Below are positions 1 to 11,500 of a DNA stretch of 64,000 nt, piece after piece. The DNA lies in the NCBI RefSeq assembly GCF_905404315.1, contig NC_066292.1, positions 8,556,001 to 8,620,000 of the forward strand, written 5' to 3'. Under the pieces are notes generated by a model that saw only the letters and a list, made by a program, of their open reading frames with translations, was not told where the DNA came from and ran no database searches. The translations under genes and the position numbers were made by a program. Positions within the stretch are counted from its first letter, which is position 1; every line of letters starts with the position of its first letter. Origin of the DNA: Leptidea sinapis. Lineage: Eukaryota > Arthropoda > Insecta > Lepidoptera > Pieridae.

Positions 1-689
1 TTAAGTTGTGATAGTCCAATAGAAAAGTATAGCGCACGGTTCAATATAAACAGATTATTATTAAACAAACTTTTACAATAGATAGTTTACTAAATTATAA
101 CAGTATTCGAAACTCATTTGATTATTAGTTTTATTGAAATAAGTGGAAATGTATTTATAATGTATGCCATATGCGGTCTTATTAACTTATTTGGTATGAG
201 AAACAGTACCCATTTTAAGATGCGTGACAACTACGGGTGACAGCAAAATTGTACAAACACGTACAATGACAATGACAGGTAACAAGCACCTAACTACACC
301 CGTGCGTGTACGGGAATTTGAAATCGTCGAACAACAGCTGTTATGATGACGCAAGGAATTGTTGATCTCCTTTTTGTTCGGCTTATAGTCGAGTTTTAAG
401 CAAAAGCTTAGCTCGCACTCAAAGCGATGTTTATAATTACGGAATTCGACTTAACTCTCCAGATTAGTCTGAGCAAAGTCTAAGTATAGATATATATACT
501 AGACTTCCGCTAAAAATATGACGCAACATGTACGATATATTACGCCACTCTGTATTTGACTCGAGTAGTAAAGAATATCACTTAAATATAAGAAATTAAA
601 GATTTGAAAGAGCGACATTTCAAGTAAATTTCCTAATACTTACACATTTATTAGGGTTAAGCTATCTACTTAACTGTTGATACAGGCCT
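1..689. other. AT-rich non-coding flank
   Basis: I find no gene in this stretch. It is probably intronic or upstream sequence of the repeat-protein gene at 1031, whose earlier exons I could not locate. Confidence 0.4.
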
Positions 690-880
690 GGTCAACTAGT
701 TATTCCTGGGACAAGATTATGGTTGTCTTTAGGTATTTCTTACCTTATGTAATATAATTAAAAGAGCGCAAAAAATATTTTGGGAGAATGTCTTGCATCT
801 TCTTCATCTCTCAGAGCGCCATTTGCTTTCAAATCAAAACTCAATATTGACAAAATAAAACACATTTATGACTTTTTCAA
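690..880 (+). mobile_element. LINE 3' end fragment
   Basis: A typical lepidopteran LINE 3' end: a short piece reading 'cctgggac.agatta', an 'aaagagcgcaaaaaa' stretch, then 'ctcagagcgccattt' and a tail 'gacaaaataaaacacattta'. The same module ends the LINE relic at 11875-12530 and, reversed, the one at 14447-15160. Only the 3' untranslated end survives here. Confidence 0.6.
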
Positions 881-1030
881 GCTTGGTTGTCCTTTCTGTG
901 GCTAGCAGTGAAAGTGTTACTGTTTCTCGAGCCTAGTTCCTTATGACCATTGCCAGTGCTTACTTAATTTTATTATTTAGAAGTATTGGTTATATCTAAT
1001 GTTATTATTTCAAATACGTGTTCATTTCAG

Positions 1031-2479
1031 CTGGACTTCTCAACAATTCTAAGAACAGTATACAAATCCGATGCATCTGGGCTTATAATTCATGGACTTG
1101 CAAGTGACATCAATACCCGTGATAAATGCTACAAGCTTCTAAATTACGTTGAGTATACACTTGGACCGATAGTAGCTAAATTCACAAAAGTTCATACAAA
1201 TGAAATACAAGAGCGTAGTATAACCGATAGAGCTTATAATGAATATTCAACAACTGAAAAGTCCGGGGAATTTACTAAAACTAAGGGCAACGATTATGAA
1301 TATTCTACAAGTGAAACAACGGGAGAATTTACTCAAACGACTGGCGAAGTTTATGAATATTCAACTGTGTCGAACCGAGAATTAACTGAAACTACCGGCA
1401 ACGATTATGAATATTTAACACCTGAAACAACCGGAGAATTTACTAAATCTACGGGCAATGATTATGAACATTCCACAAGTGAAACAACGGGAGAATATCC
1501 TCAAACGACTGGCGACGTTTATGAATATTCAACACCTGAAACGACCAGAGAATTTACTAAATCTACAGGCAATAATTATGAACATTCGACAAGTGAAACA
1601 ACGGGAGAATATACTCAAACGACTGGCGACGTTTATGAATATTCAACACCTGAAACGATCAGAGAATTTACTAAATCTACGGGCAATGATTATGGACATT
1701 CCACAAGTGAAACAACGGGAGAATATCCTCAAACGACTGGCGACGTTTATGAATATTCAACACCTGAAACGATCAGAGAATTTACTAAATCTACGGGCAA
1801 TGATTATGGACATTCCACAAGTGAAACAACGGGAGAATATCCTCAAACGACTGGCGACGTTTATGAATATTCAACACCTGAAACGACCGGAGAATTTACT
1901 AAATCTACGGGCAATAATTGTGAACATTCTACAAGTGAAACAACGGGAGAATATCCTCAAACAACTGGCGACGTTTATGAATATTCAACACCTGAACCGA
2001 TCAGAGAATTTACTAGATCTACGGGCAACGATTCCACAAGTGGAAGAACGGGAGAATATACTCAAACGACTGGCGACGGTTATGAATATTCAACACCTGA
2101 AACGACCGGAGAATTTACTAAATCTACGGGCAATAATTGTGAACATTCTACAAGTGAAACAACGGGAGAATATCCTCAAACAACTGGCGACGTTTATGAA
2201 TATTCAACACCTGAAACGATCAGAGAATTTACTAGATCTACGGGCAACGATTCCACAAGTGGAAGAACGGGAGAATATACTCAAACGACTGGCGACGGTT
2301 ATGAATATTCAACTGTAATAAACCGAGATTTCACTGAAACTACGAGCAACGCTTATGAATATTCAACACCAGAAACGACCGGAGAATTTACTAGATCTAC
2401 GGGCAACGATTATGAACATTCCACAAGTGAAACAACGGGAGAATTTACTCAAACCACTGGTGACATTTATGAATATTAA
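1031..2479 (+). CDS. Thr/Ser/Glu/Tyr-rich tandem-repeat protein, internal exon up to a stop codon
   Basis: Open frame of about 480 codons. I start it at 1031 because 'ttcatttcag' directly precedes it and looks like a 3' splice site; the open frame upstream has only a TTG. The first ~57 residues are non-repetitive. The rest is a tandem array of 19-residue units alternating between forms like YEYSTPETTGEFTKSTGND and YEHSTSETTGEYPQTTGDV, giving a 38-residue (114-bp) period. The high Thr/Ser content suggests an O-glycosylated or structural extracellular protein, but I recognise no family and see no signal peptide, which would lie in an earlier exon. The TAA at 2477-2479 stands where sister repeats have TCA, and repeats continue in frame after it. 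The true gene is therefore probably longer, and this allele truncated. A second long frame (1458-2318) is only the repeat read out of frame. Confidence 0.6.
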   Translation: MDFSTILRTVYKSDASGLIIHGLASDINTRDKCYKLLNYVEYTLGPIVAKFTKVHTNEIQERSITDRAYNEYSTTEKSGEFTKTKGNDYEYSTSETTGEFTQTTGEVYEYSTVSNRELTETTGNDYEYLTPETTGEFTKSTGNDYEHSTSETTGEYPQTTGDVYEYSTPETTREFTKSTGNNYEHSTSETTGEYTQTTGDVYEYSTPETIREFTKSTGNDYGHSTSETTGEYPQTTGDVYEYSTPETIREFTKSTGNDYGHSTSETTGEYPQTTGDVYEYSTPETTGEFTKSTGNNCEHSTSETTGEYPQTTGDVYEYSTPEPIREFTRSTGNDSTSGRTGEYTQTTGDGYEYSTPETTGEFTKSTGNNCEHSTSETTGEYPQTTGDVYEYSTPETIREFTRSTGNDSTSGRTGEYTQTTGDGYEYSTVINRDFTETTSNAYEYSTPETTGEFTRSTGNDYEHSTSETTGEFTQTTGDIYEY

Positions 2480-2640
2480 ACTGTAACGAACCGAGACTTT
2501 ACTAAAATTACGAGCAACAATTATGAATATTCGACACCTGAAACGACTGGATACACTGAATCTACGGGCAACGATTACAAATATTCCACAAGTGAAACAT
2601 CGGGAGAATTTTCTAACACGATTGGTTATAATGTAAGGTA
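1200..2640 (+). repeat. Coding minisatellite: 57-bp half-units, 114-bp units, 219-bp higher-order unit
   Basis: The marker 'ggcgacg' recurs with its 'gacg' at 1514, 1628, 1742, 1856 and 1970 (114-bp steps), then 2075 (105), 2189 (114) and 2294 (105). The two 105-bp steps carry the same 9-bp deletion. The 219-bp block 1970-2188 is therefore duplicated as 2189-2407, a recent higher-order expansion. All length changes are multiples of three, so the frame is kept. Confidence 0.9.
2480..2637 (+). pseudogene. In-frame continuation of the repeat protein beyond the stop
   Basis: After the TAA at 2477 the same frame stays open for 52 codons and keeps the repeat pattern (…NYEYSTPETTGYTESTGND…), then reaches AAG|GTAATG at 2635-2643, which fits a 5' splice site with intron start at 2638. 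Without splicing, the frame stops at TAA 2639-2641. This is coding-derived sequence that translates only if the 2477 stop is absent or read through. Confidence 0.55.
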
Positions 2641-3119
2641 ATGGTTCGGGAGAAATGAAACCACTCGATGTTTAAGTAAGACCGCCTTTTTTTCAATTTT
2701 CGTCATTCTATAGATCTAGTAAAATTAACCGAAACCATAGTATAATAATGTACTCCGCCTGGTATTCTCTTCCAACGATGGCCTAAGAGTACGTCACGAT
2801 ATTACATATAATATGTACCTACTAGTGACAGCTCACCATTTCATCGCTATTGTTGTGTCGCTCACATGTATAGCAAGCGTACCTACATAGATGAACACTA
2901 GATTCGCTGTCAGCGTATGTAAATGGGATAGCGATAGTCTGTGACGTGTGTTATATTTTCATATTTTTCTTCCACGGCATTAATTGTTTGTTGGGAGCCG
3001 ATAAATCGAACAACAAAAGAAAAAAATCGCATACGCGAAAGGTTGTATATACTGTAGTGTGTCTCGCTTACCCTCAATGCCAATTTTATTTATGTGTCTC
3101 TGTCACATTATTATTGTTA

Positions 3120-3628
3120 TTTTAGTAACGCATCTATTGTTCATCTTCTATCTACGATAGCAAGTCTTTTGCGTTGTATTTCTTGACCCAGCTGTCAAAG
3201 ATCAGAGTAGTAGAAGTTTGATAAACTTTAAAGTTCCAACACGATCTGTGCGTATTCCATGTTTATTTTCGATCAATTCCTCAAATAATAATGTATCGCA
3301 TAAAAACCCGATTATGAGAATTTGTAGAGAATTTAACGAAGTGTGTGCTGATTTTGATATATTCTTAACAAATAAAGACTTTTTTAAAAATACTCTTTAT
3401 TAAACTTTCTAGTTTACGTAAAATAATTTAATGTTTAACTTAAATATCGTTATAATGTAGTTATTGTTGTGTCCACTTATTAATTTTATTACTGTATGTG
3501 GTGAATGATGTGTACAATTTTAATTGGATCTCAGGATCATAAAAATATTCTGTACTTGTTAATAGATGGTAGTTTTATCTTGTTATCTGTTATTGTACCT
3601 ACTTGTAAATAAATAAATAAATACCAAG
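3120..3628 (+). mobile_element. LINE C-terminal/3' fragment inside the putative intron
   Basis: The frame at 3218-3403 reads like the C-terminus of a jockey/CR1-like ORF2 (…TRSVRIPCLFSINSS…ICREFNEVCADFD…), followed by a short 3' UTR and an 'aaataaataaataaata' tail ending about 3623. The tail abuts the acceptor-like 'ccaag' at 3624-3628. Either the LINE inserted in an intron right next to the splice site, or it split the coding repeat array directly. Confidence 0.6.
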
Positions 3629-3722
3629 CGAAGTATATTATTATTCGATTACCGAAACGACCGGCGACAATTATGACAATTTCAATCAAGGACAGGAGAA
3701 ATTATTGAAACAATTAGCATGA
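3629..3722 (+). CDS. Candidate terminal exon of the repeat protein
   Basis: Joining a phase-2 donor at 2637|2638 to 3629 restores the frame and gives …NVSEVYYYSITETTGDNYD…, which lines up with the repeat consensus EVYEYSTPETTGD. The frame ends at TGA 3720-3722 after a short non-repeat tail (…NQGQEKLLKQLA). Both the repeat register and the reading phase match, which is unlikely by chance. The weak point is the acceptor, which lacks a pyrimidine tract and lies at a LINE tail, so this could also be an exon piece cut off by the insertion. Confidence 0.45.
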
Positions 3723-4258
3723 ACACGAACGAATATAAAACTATTTTATAATTGATCATTATACTTCACCGACCGAAATGCGTTATTTTTTACATTTTCT
3801 TTTTATAACATTTATTATTTAAATAGAATCTTGAAAAACCTAAATCCGAATATAATATTAAATTCGGAATATTATATATTATATTAAAACCTGCCAACCG
3901 TGGTGGTTGATTAAAAACTATCATTCATTGTACAAATTCATAGTACTGCTGAAAGAGCAAATCGGATGCTAGGTTTTATCCTGCGAATGTGTTACAAATG
4001 TTTATTTGTGAGACCGTAGTATTTTAGTAGCATTACAATTTTATTTATTAGTTTATGGCCTGAATCCCATCATCCACATTAATGCGACATAAAATATTCA
4101 TAACTAAGGCCATTTATTTAACCATCCAATTCAAGTGTTTCTTTTTGTAAATGTCTATCCACACTAGTTTACTTATTTTTTATTTTATATATAGGTACAC
4201 AACCCTTGTTGTTTATATAGTAATGCCGGAATTAATATTTTTAATAATATTAAATAAA
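3723..4258. other. Intergenic, with a short LINE scrap
   Basis: Mostly AT-rich non-coding sequence. At about 3940-4020 the plus strand encodes 'AERANRMLGFILRMC', resembling the thumb region of a jockey-like reverse transcriptase. It is too short to say more. Confidence 0.35.
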
Positions 4259-4635
4259 TCTATATATATAAAAATGAATTGCTGTTCGTTAGTCTCGCTA
4301 AAACTCGAGAACGGCTGGACAGATTTGGCTAATTTTGTTCTTGAATTGTTTGTGGAAGTCCAGAGAAGGTTTAAAAGGTGAATGAATAGGAAAATGCTGC
4401 TAAATTAAATAAAAACAACAAATTTGTTTTTTCTTTGATGTGTCCATACATAATTTCTATGAGAGAATTTATTGACGCACGGTTTGACAGTTCTGCTGTG
4501 AAACAATTTCATTACGTCAACAGGGTGCATATTTTAAGAAGTAATTTTTGATGTTATGATATATTATTGACAAATTCATATAAAAAACATTATTTTATTT
4601 ATTATATACAGATCAACGTCTGTCGGGTCAGCTAG
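4259..4635 (+). mobile_element. Non-autonomous Helitron (377 bp)
   Basis: Starts A|TC ('tctatatatataaaaatg') and ends CTAG. A 5-bp stem ACAGA/TCTGT with a 6-nt loop lies 12 nt before the end, as expected for Helitrons. It carries no Rep/helicase. A close copy in inverse orientation is at 55360-55735. The 3' flank is C rather than the usual T. Confidence 0.7.
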
Positions 4636-5167
4636 CATTTTTATAAATATCACTTCACACTTCACAGAATCCTAAGCGAATGTTTAACTTCATGCTGTAA
4701 TAAGAAAATTCGCTAAATGCGCGCGCACTTCTTCCATTCACCATTCTTTCGCCGCCATAAGATGTACTTATAACTTCAAAAAACAAAAAACCTCAGGAAA
4801 TCAAAAATAAAATAGACATATATAAGCGTACAATGTTTATTAAAATTTAGTACATAAATTTATTATAATTAGTATTAGCGCGTACGTATTACGAGATAAA
4901 TAGAAGTGAAAAAATAAAAATTTGCAATCTCGATAAATTCCAATCTCACATAGTAGTGTTAAAATGAAAACATAGATTATTTATTATCTGTTTTAAATTA
5001 GGTATTTGATCTAAAATTAATGCCTTTTAATCAAATAATACTAAAAATTGGGTTAAAATAATTATCCAGTTAATTATTACATACATTACATACAAAAATT
5101 GTTTTAATAATAATAATGTTTCAATTTTTTTGACCTTTAAGGTACCGAATCATGTCTTTGACACAGC
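4636..5167. other. Intergenic, no gene seen
   Basis: AT-rich sequence with no convincing open frame or repeat recognised. Confidence 0.4.
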
Positions 5168-5544
5168 CTGGGTTGCATTAAACTATAACTGTTGCGCTGA
5201 CGACTTTAACATAGATTGCGGAGTTTGTGGCACCATCATATTCCTTGGCATCATTGTTAAAGTTAAAAAGTGACATATTATGATAGTACAAGACCCCATT
5301 TCTCGATTCTGCAGGTATGTATTTTTTTGATAAGACAAATTTTAAATATCGAATATTTATTCGACACTTTTGACAGGTCGCTATTTAACATTAACAATAG
5401 CTTTAACCGGCGAAGATTGGACGGTAATGGTTAACAGTTAAAGTTATGACGTCATCTAAAAATTCTCAAATGGTTCAACACATTTTTTGCTTAACCAGTA
5501 CTTTGACATGTTTGTTATTGCTAAAGTTAGTTGATGCAACCCAG
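5168..5544. mobile_element. Short TIR element (MITE-like)
   Basis: Left end CTGGGTTGCATTAAACTA and right end (reversed) CTGGGTTGCATCAACTAA form imperfect terminal inverted repeats about 377 bp apart. There is no open frame inside. I see no clear target duplication, so the superfamily is not assigned. Confidence 0.5.
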
Positions 5545-7120
5545 CCTTAGACGCTGCTTCACAATGTCCAAGTAATGTTACGAATAGGCTACTTGCTACT
5601 TATTTATCAACACATCATTTGCGATTGACATTACATAAATCGTGTTATATAGCAGTAAGCGTCACTTAAATTATAGGATAGATGTAGTAGAAGATATCAT
5701 AGTTATCTGCCGGGTACTGGATAGCCTGAAAAGCATTTGACAAAATGATGTCAATTTATATAATGGTAGGGGAGGCCAAGAGCTAAATAGAGATTTACTC
5801 GATCGTCGTGGAACCTATTGGATTATGAGGATTAGATGCTAAAAAGAAAAATAGGTTTACATGATGTTTACCCTGTCACATGTAAAAGCAGTCACATAGA
5901 AATACTCATAGCTTCAGATATAACAGTGTATGCGTCCCACGTGTTTCTGATAAGGGAAAAATATTAATCTGCAGGTTTGCATGGTGGGGATGGTTATACA
6001 AAGGGGTAGAACATGGAGAAAAAATCTTATATAGCGCGTCATTGAGACGACATTTTAAATGAACCCTATTGTAGCTCATATTCAAGACTAGATAGACGTG
6101 ACCAAAGTTAATGAACGATTTTTGAAAATGCCAAAACAAAATAGTGACCATGAACTACTCAAGAGCGTCATATTATAATACAGACAGTTCATTTTAATGT
6201 CCTTGTCATCTTGACCCATAATCTGACAATTATGTGGAGGAATTCCCATAACCTTACTTGGTTTAAAATATTCGGTTTGGAACGTTGTGACTTTGCGATA
6301 TCCTTATGTAACGCTCAAATTGTTAGATTATTTAAATGTACAGTTACTGAATATAATTAACTTACCTTACCTCAATCTGATACGCTGAAGTTGTTCTAAC
6401 GATCAATTTTTTTACTAATCTGATCGGCTGCTCTAGACGTTCGACCCTATATGAGCCCTACCTATATGCCTGGGCTCAGGTATGGTGGGAATATTTCACA
6501 AGGTGCAAGTTAAACCCTCTTATTGTATTCTGACGCACTCGAGTAAATCCCAAAATCCCCACTTGGGCTCCTCTACTATAATGTTTGGTACATGGTTTGT
6601 TTATATTATGACCTTTGGACAGTTATGAAAGGCTCATGACAATTGATTAGTTGACACTCTCAAATTTCGTTATACGAAAAAGATGATTGATTTTATTGTG
6701 ATAATAATGGTAGAAGTGCTATTCAGAGAATTTAAGCAAATAGAAAACTGTACAATATTAAATAATATTATCATTAAAAGCCATTAAGCTTATGTTACGT
6801 TATTTCGTATAAGAAACAGTTTTTTTTTAATATTTTACTTCGTCAAACGGAACTATTGAGTGCGAGATTGCCTGACCAAATTTCCAGAGAAGTCATCTAG
6901 TAAATAAATACCGCGGTGAAGTGATTGGGAAACGTAATCTGTTTTATGTGGAACTTTTATAAAGAAATTAATTTATCTAGCGTATGAAAATCTGTTACTT
7001 TACTTGGACAGTGTGAAACAGCCCCTTAATATTTTTAAATCGACATTAATTATAACATCTGCAATATGTTTAAGAATTGTAAGCTATATTTTACAATGAC
7101 GTATTATAGTCTTGTCACGT
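5545..7120. other. Intergenic, no gene seen
   Basis: No coding exon recognised. A minus-strand 81-codon open frame at 5906-6151 has no family resemblance and is not called. Confidence 0.4.
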
Positions 7121-7129
7121 TTTTTTGTA

Positions 7130-7300
7130 ATGTATTTTTCTGGTTATACAGAATACAGTAATTTTTTCGAGTTCGGCGAGGCAATAGCTCCTAAGAATGC
7201 CTCGTGTAGAGGCAAAACAAGTATCAAATTGGTTTCAGTGGGGTTTCAAGGTGCGTCCAAATTACGCGCGGCTAAGTTTTTGAGAACGCTTAAATAAAGG
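7130..7300 (+). repeat. Dispersed repeat with 'atgcctcgtgtagaggc' core
   Basis: Shares 'ggcgaggcaatagctcct' and 'aatgcctcgtgtagaggc' with a second copy at about 36740-36830, in the same orientation. The boundaries and family are unclear. Confidence 0.45.
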
Positions 7301-7599
7301 AGCTTCAGGTATCGTTCGCTCGCGCGTAGTTGGGACGGTTGTGGTTTTGGTGAGTTAGCTCGCGCGGCGAATAATTGTCTATGTTACGACATAGACAATT
7401 GACAATGAAATTGCCTGTTTCCATACTCGAAAAAGGCATTGCAGGCTAGTATCCAGATGCCAGAAATTTCATATTTACTGCTAATTTGGTTTACAATAAT
7501 GAACCGGTCTGTCTAGTTGCGAATAGCTGTTCAAGCTGGATATACTTCCACGCGCGGCAATCGCGTTCTACATAATTTATATCAACATATTGCCTCGCG

Positions 7600-8071
7600 G
7601 GGCTGAAAGCTGGTCCCCTAGACTTCAAGACCGCCGCAAAATTGATGCCATAGAGATGTGGTGTTGGAGACGACTCCTGAAGATCCCTTGGGCTGCTTTC
7701 CGAACCAACAATTCCATCTTAAAAGAACTGAAGATAAAAGAAAGGCTATCGTCGACTGTGCAACTACGAATTCTGTAGTTCTTTGGTCACATCTCCAGAA
7801 ATGAAGGATCGATTGAGCGGTTGATAGTGCAGGGGAAGGTGGAGGGGAAAAGAGCGACAGGACGCTCACCCACACGATGGACGGACCTTATCAAAACAGT
7901 GACCCAGACACCTGTTGTGGAGTGCTCCCGCAATGCTGCAAACCGTCTAAAGTGGAGGAGCATCGCGAGGGAGGCAGTGCGACCCATAACTGTGGAGACC
8001 AACGGCGACTAATGTTGCGTCATCTTGGCAACCACGACCACTCTGACAAGAGTGAACGATTGAAAAGAAGA
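7600..8071 (+). mobile_element. 5'-truncated RTE-type LINE with 11-bp target duplication
   Basis: Encodes the C-terminal tail of an RTE (BovB-like) reverse transcriptase in broken frames: 'RRKIDAIEMWCWRRLLKIPW', then 'FFGHISRNEGSIERL', then 'GRSPTRWTDLIKTV'. The direct repeat ATTGCCTCGCG flanks it at 7589-7599 and 8072-8082, marking the exact insertion. An internal stop and a frame change make it dead. Confidence 0.8.
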
Positions 8072-8344
8072 ATTGCCTCGCGCGGCAAATGAATATCAAC
8101 TCCGGTGGAACATGGGCTACACCACCACATATTTGATTTATTTATAATATACTTAACACGATCGTTGAGTCAAGTTTGGTATTCTTCGTTGAAGGACCCA
8201 TTATACCCCCAACTGTAGGCCGTGTTTGCAGAATTTTAACACTTCGGATATTTATTCATGAAATTTAAATATTTAGGTCAGTTTGCTGTTTCGCTTATTA
8301 GAGTCAAAACAGTGACTCCTGGTTATATCGTTTGTTAGGCGTAT

Positions 8345-8350
8345 TTTATT
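8345..8350 (-). terminator. Possible ARMC6 poly(A) signal (AATAAA)
   Basis: TTTATT on the plus strand reads AATAAA on the minus strand, 250 nt past the ARMC6 stop. Another lies at about 8146. Which is used cannot be told. Confidence 0.3.
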
Positions 8351-8599
8351 ACTATCCTGGTGATCTTGGTTTGGATACAAGACCAAATAAATTAAAATTG
8401 TGCCAAGTTTCAAATTAATCTGACGTTTGGAAGTAGATTAAAATTCAATTACATATATACATACATACAGACAAATCAATCTAATATAAATAATTAAGTG
8501 CACAAGACATTCTCCCAGAATTTTAATAAAATACAGAGATAATATCGTGCGATGTTTGTTCGATTCTTGTCACAGTCGGGCTCACGTTACCTTTGTCTA

Positions 8600-11500
8600 C
8601 TATTGATCTATCTCCACTCCCTTCCCAGTCCATTGCTCATCTAACTTCACATCACATTCCAAATCTCGCAAAGCCGATTTGATATCGAAACCGAATTCAG
8701 ATGAAAATAGCTCCAACGTCTTAGTCAATACGGCTTCTATTCCTAACTCAAGGAACTTTGCATTCAGATCTCGACAGCGGGCTACTATGTTACGGACTGC
8801 CCAGCAACCGTTTTTCTGTAAATATGTCTATGATTAGTTATTATTATAGATACACTTATTAAAGAGATTATAGTGTCCTTTAGTAATTCGAAAATAACCG
8901 GTATTACTACATTTAAGCTTATCTAGGACTATTTTTTTTGTCTGTTCATCTGCCTCTAATTATCTTGCCCCAAACCAGGCATAGCCTTGTACTATTATGG
9001 GTACGAGACAACGATTGATTTAATACAATATACTTACTTAAACATACATAAATACTTATAAACATCCATGACTCGGAAATAAACATCCACATTCATCATA
9101 TTATAAATGTTTGCACCTACAGGGATTCGATCCCGGGACCTATATTATGGTCTATATGGGTAATCCAAATGGGTGAACAGATTTAGATGGGACTGTCACT
9201 GGCGTATAGCTCATGTTATATTAACGAATACGATGTTTTTAAAAGATAAAATTAAGTAACGTTCCGCGTCTTGGGTCTTGTTTACAAGACCCGATACAAT
9301 AATTGTCAGACAGAAAAGAACTATTTGTCGATATATAATTAAATATACGAATAAAAAATATTGTTTTCGAAGTGCTAAAGGCGCAATAGTTATTTAAGAT
9401 CCTCGCGGGTCAGGACAGATATCTTCGTGACGTGATTGTCGGTCAAGTCAAAACAAATAGAACAGTTGATGGTATTTGATACGCCCTGCCCATTACAATG
9501 CAGTGCAGCTTGGGATTCTTAAAGAACACAAACAGTCTAAGCGCTAATACAATAGCGCTCGTCACCTCGAGACATAAGATGTTAAGTCTCATTTGTCCAG
9601 TAATTTCACTAGCTACAGCGCCCTTCAGACCGAAATACAATAAAGCTTACACATTACTGCTCCACGGTAGAAGTATGCGCCGTTGTGGTTGGTACCCATA
9701 ATCTAGCCGGCATCCTGTGCAAAGGAGCCTCCCACTGGTAAATATTAAAAGATTGTAAAATAGTGTAATGAAAGTTAATACTTACCAAGTTAATTTACTT
9801 AATTACACCGTTATAATTTAGGTAATATATGATGTTTTATTTTTTATGAAAATAAGGGACGAGACGAGCAGGACGTTAAGCTGATGATAATTGATACGCC
9901 CTACCCGTTACAATGCAGTGCCGCTCAAGATTCTTGAAACACCCAAAAAGAGAGACATTAGATGTTAAGTCTCATTTGTCTAGTAATTTCACTAGGTACG
10001 GCGCCCCGACCGAAACACAGTAATGCTTACACATTACTGCTCCACGGTAGAAATAGGCGCCGTTGTGGTTGGTACCCATAATCTAGCCGGCATCCTGTGC
10101 AAAGGAGCCTCCCACTGGTAAATATTAAAAGATTATAAAATAGTGTAATAAAAGTTAATACCTAGTTAATTTACTTAATTACACTGTTATAATTTAGGTA
10201 GTATAGGATGTTTTTTTTTATGAAAATAAGGGACGAGACGAGCAGGACGTTTTGCTGATGATAATTGATACGCCCTACCCGTTACAATGCAGTGCCGCTC
10301 AAGATTCTTGAAACACCCAAAAAGAGAGACATAATATAATAATAATAATAATAATAATATTGACACACTTTTTACACAAATTATCTTGCCCCAAGTTAAG
10401 CATATATAAGCCTGTGTTATAGGTTACAAGACAATGATATATTTAATACAATATACTTACTTAAACATACATAAATTCATATAAACATACATAAATACAT
10501 TTAAACATCCATGACTCGGAAACAAACGACCATATTAAGATGTTAAGTCTCATTTGCCCAGTAATTTCACTAGCTACGGCGCCCTACAGACCGAAACACA
10601 GTAATGCTTACACATTACTGCTTCAAGGCTGAAATAGGCGCAGATGTGGTACGCATCTAGTTGGCATCCTGTGCAAAGGACTGGTTACCTGGACAGTTGC
10701 ATTATGCTGATGTACTTTAAGACAGTGCACTATTGCCTCCGCGACGCCGTTCTCCACGAACTGCACACTGTGGCTCGGTTCTCTCAACGTGAGCGCGGCA
10801 ATACACTTCAATGATAGCGCCGTCGCTGTTGGATTACTCTGAAACATTCACCAGTTGGATATGGGATAGTCTTCTACAGTGCGTTAATACGTCACGGTTT
10901 CATCTAACAAGCTGGTTCACCCACAAAAGGCTGACGACGTATCTTATTATTATCAAACATAATTGTTTCAATGGGTGGTCCGATGATCAAACAAATGCCT
11001 GACGAGCAGTGGATGGAGACAGCAAGGGGCAACGATCGCGCTGCTAGAAAATTTCCAGGTTAGGCTAGGGTTACTATGGATGCGAGTTCTGACGGAAATT
11101 TGTTCTGACGAGTTCTAACGGATTCGTCAAAAGAAAAAAACGCGTCAGAATATGCACGACGTCGTCAGAACCACTCGAGCGTTCAAACGAGTTTGATTTT
11201 TTTGCACGACCTGCGTCTGCGAATTTCGAGTGATTTGGTTTCCACCATGGATAACGATAAATTCATCAGTCTCGTGTATGAGAACAGGTGTTTGTGGGAT
11301 ATGAGAGACAAAAATTATCAGAAGAGAGATATTTCTCGGCAAAAGTGGGAGAAAGTTGCTACAGGACTCGACACTAGCAGTAAGTACAATTTTTTATTTT
11401 GATGTGGGGCTTACATTAATTAGGTACATGAGCAATGAGAATTAATGTTTACATTTTATCCATCACGAACATGACTTGTAGAGCTATAGATTATTACAGT

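Noticed and set aside
1458..2318. 286-codon open frame over the tandem repeats
   Set aside because: It is the +1/-1 frame of the same 57-bp repeats; unit length divisible by three keeps all frames open.
1400..2460. CRISPR-like regular repeats
   Set aside because: Repeats are contiguous and coding, with no unique spacers, in a eukaryotic genome.
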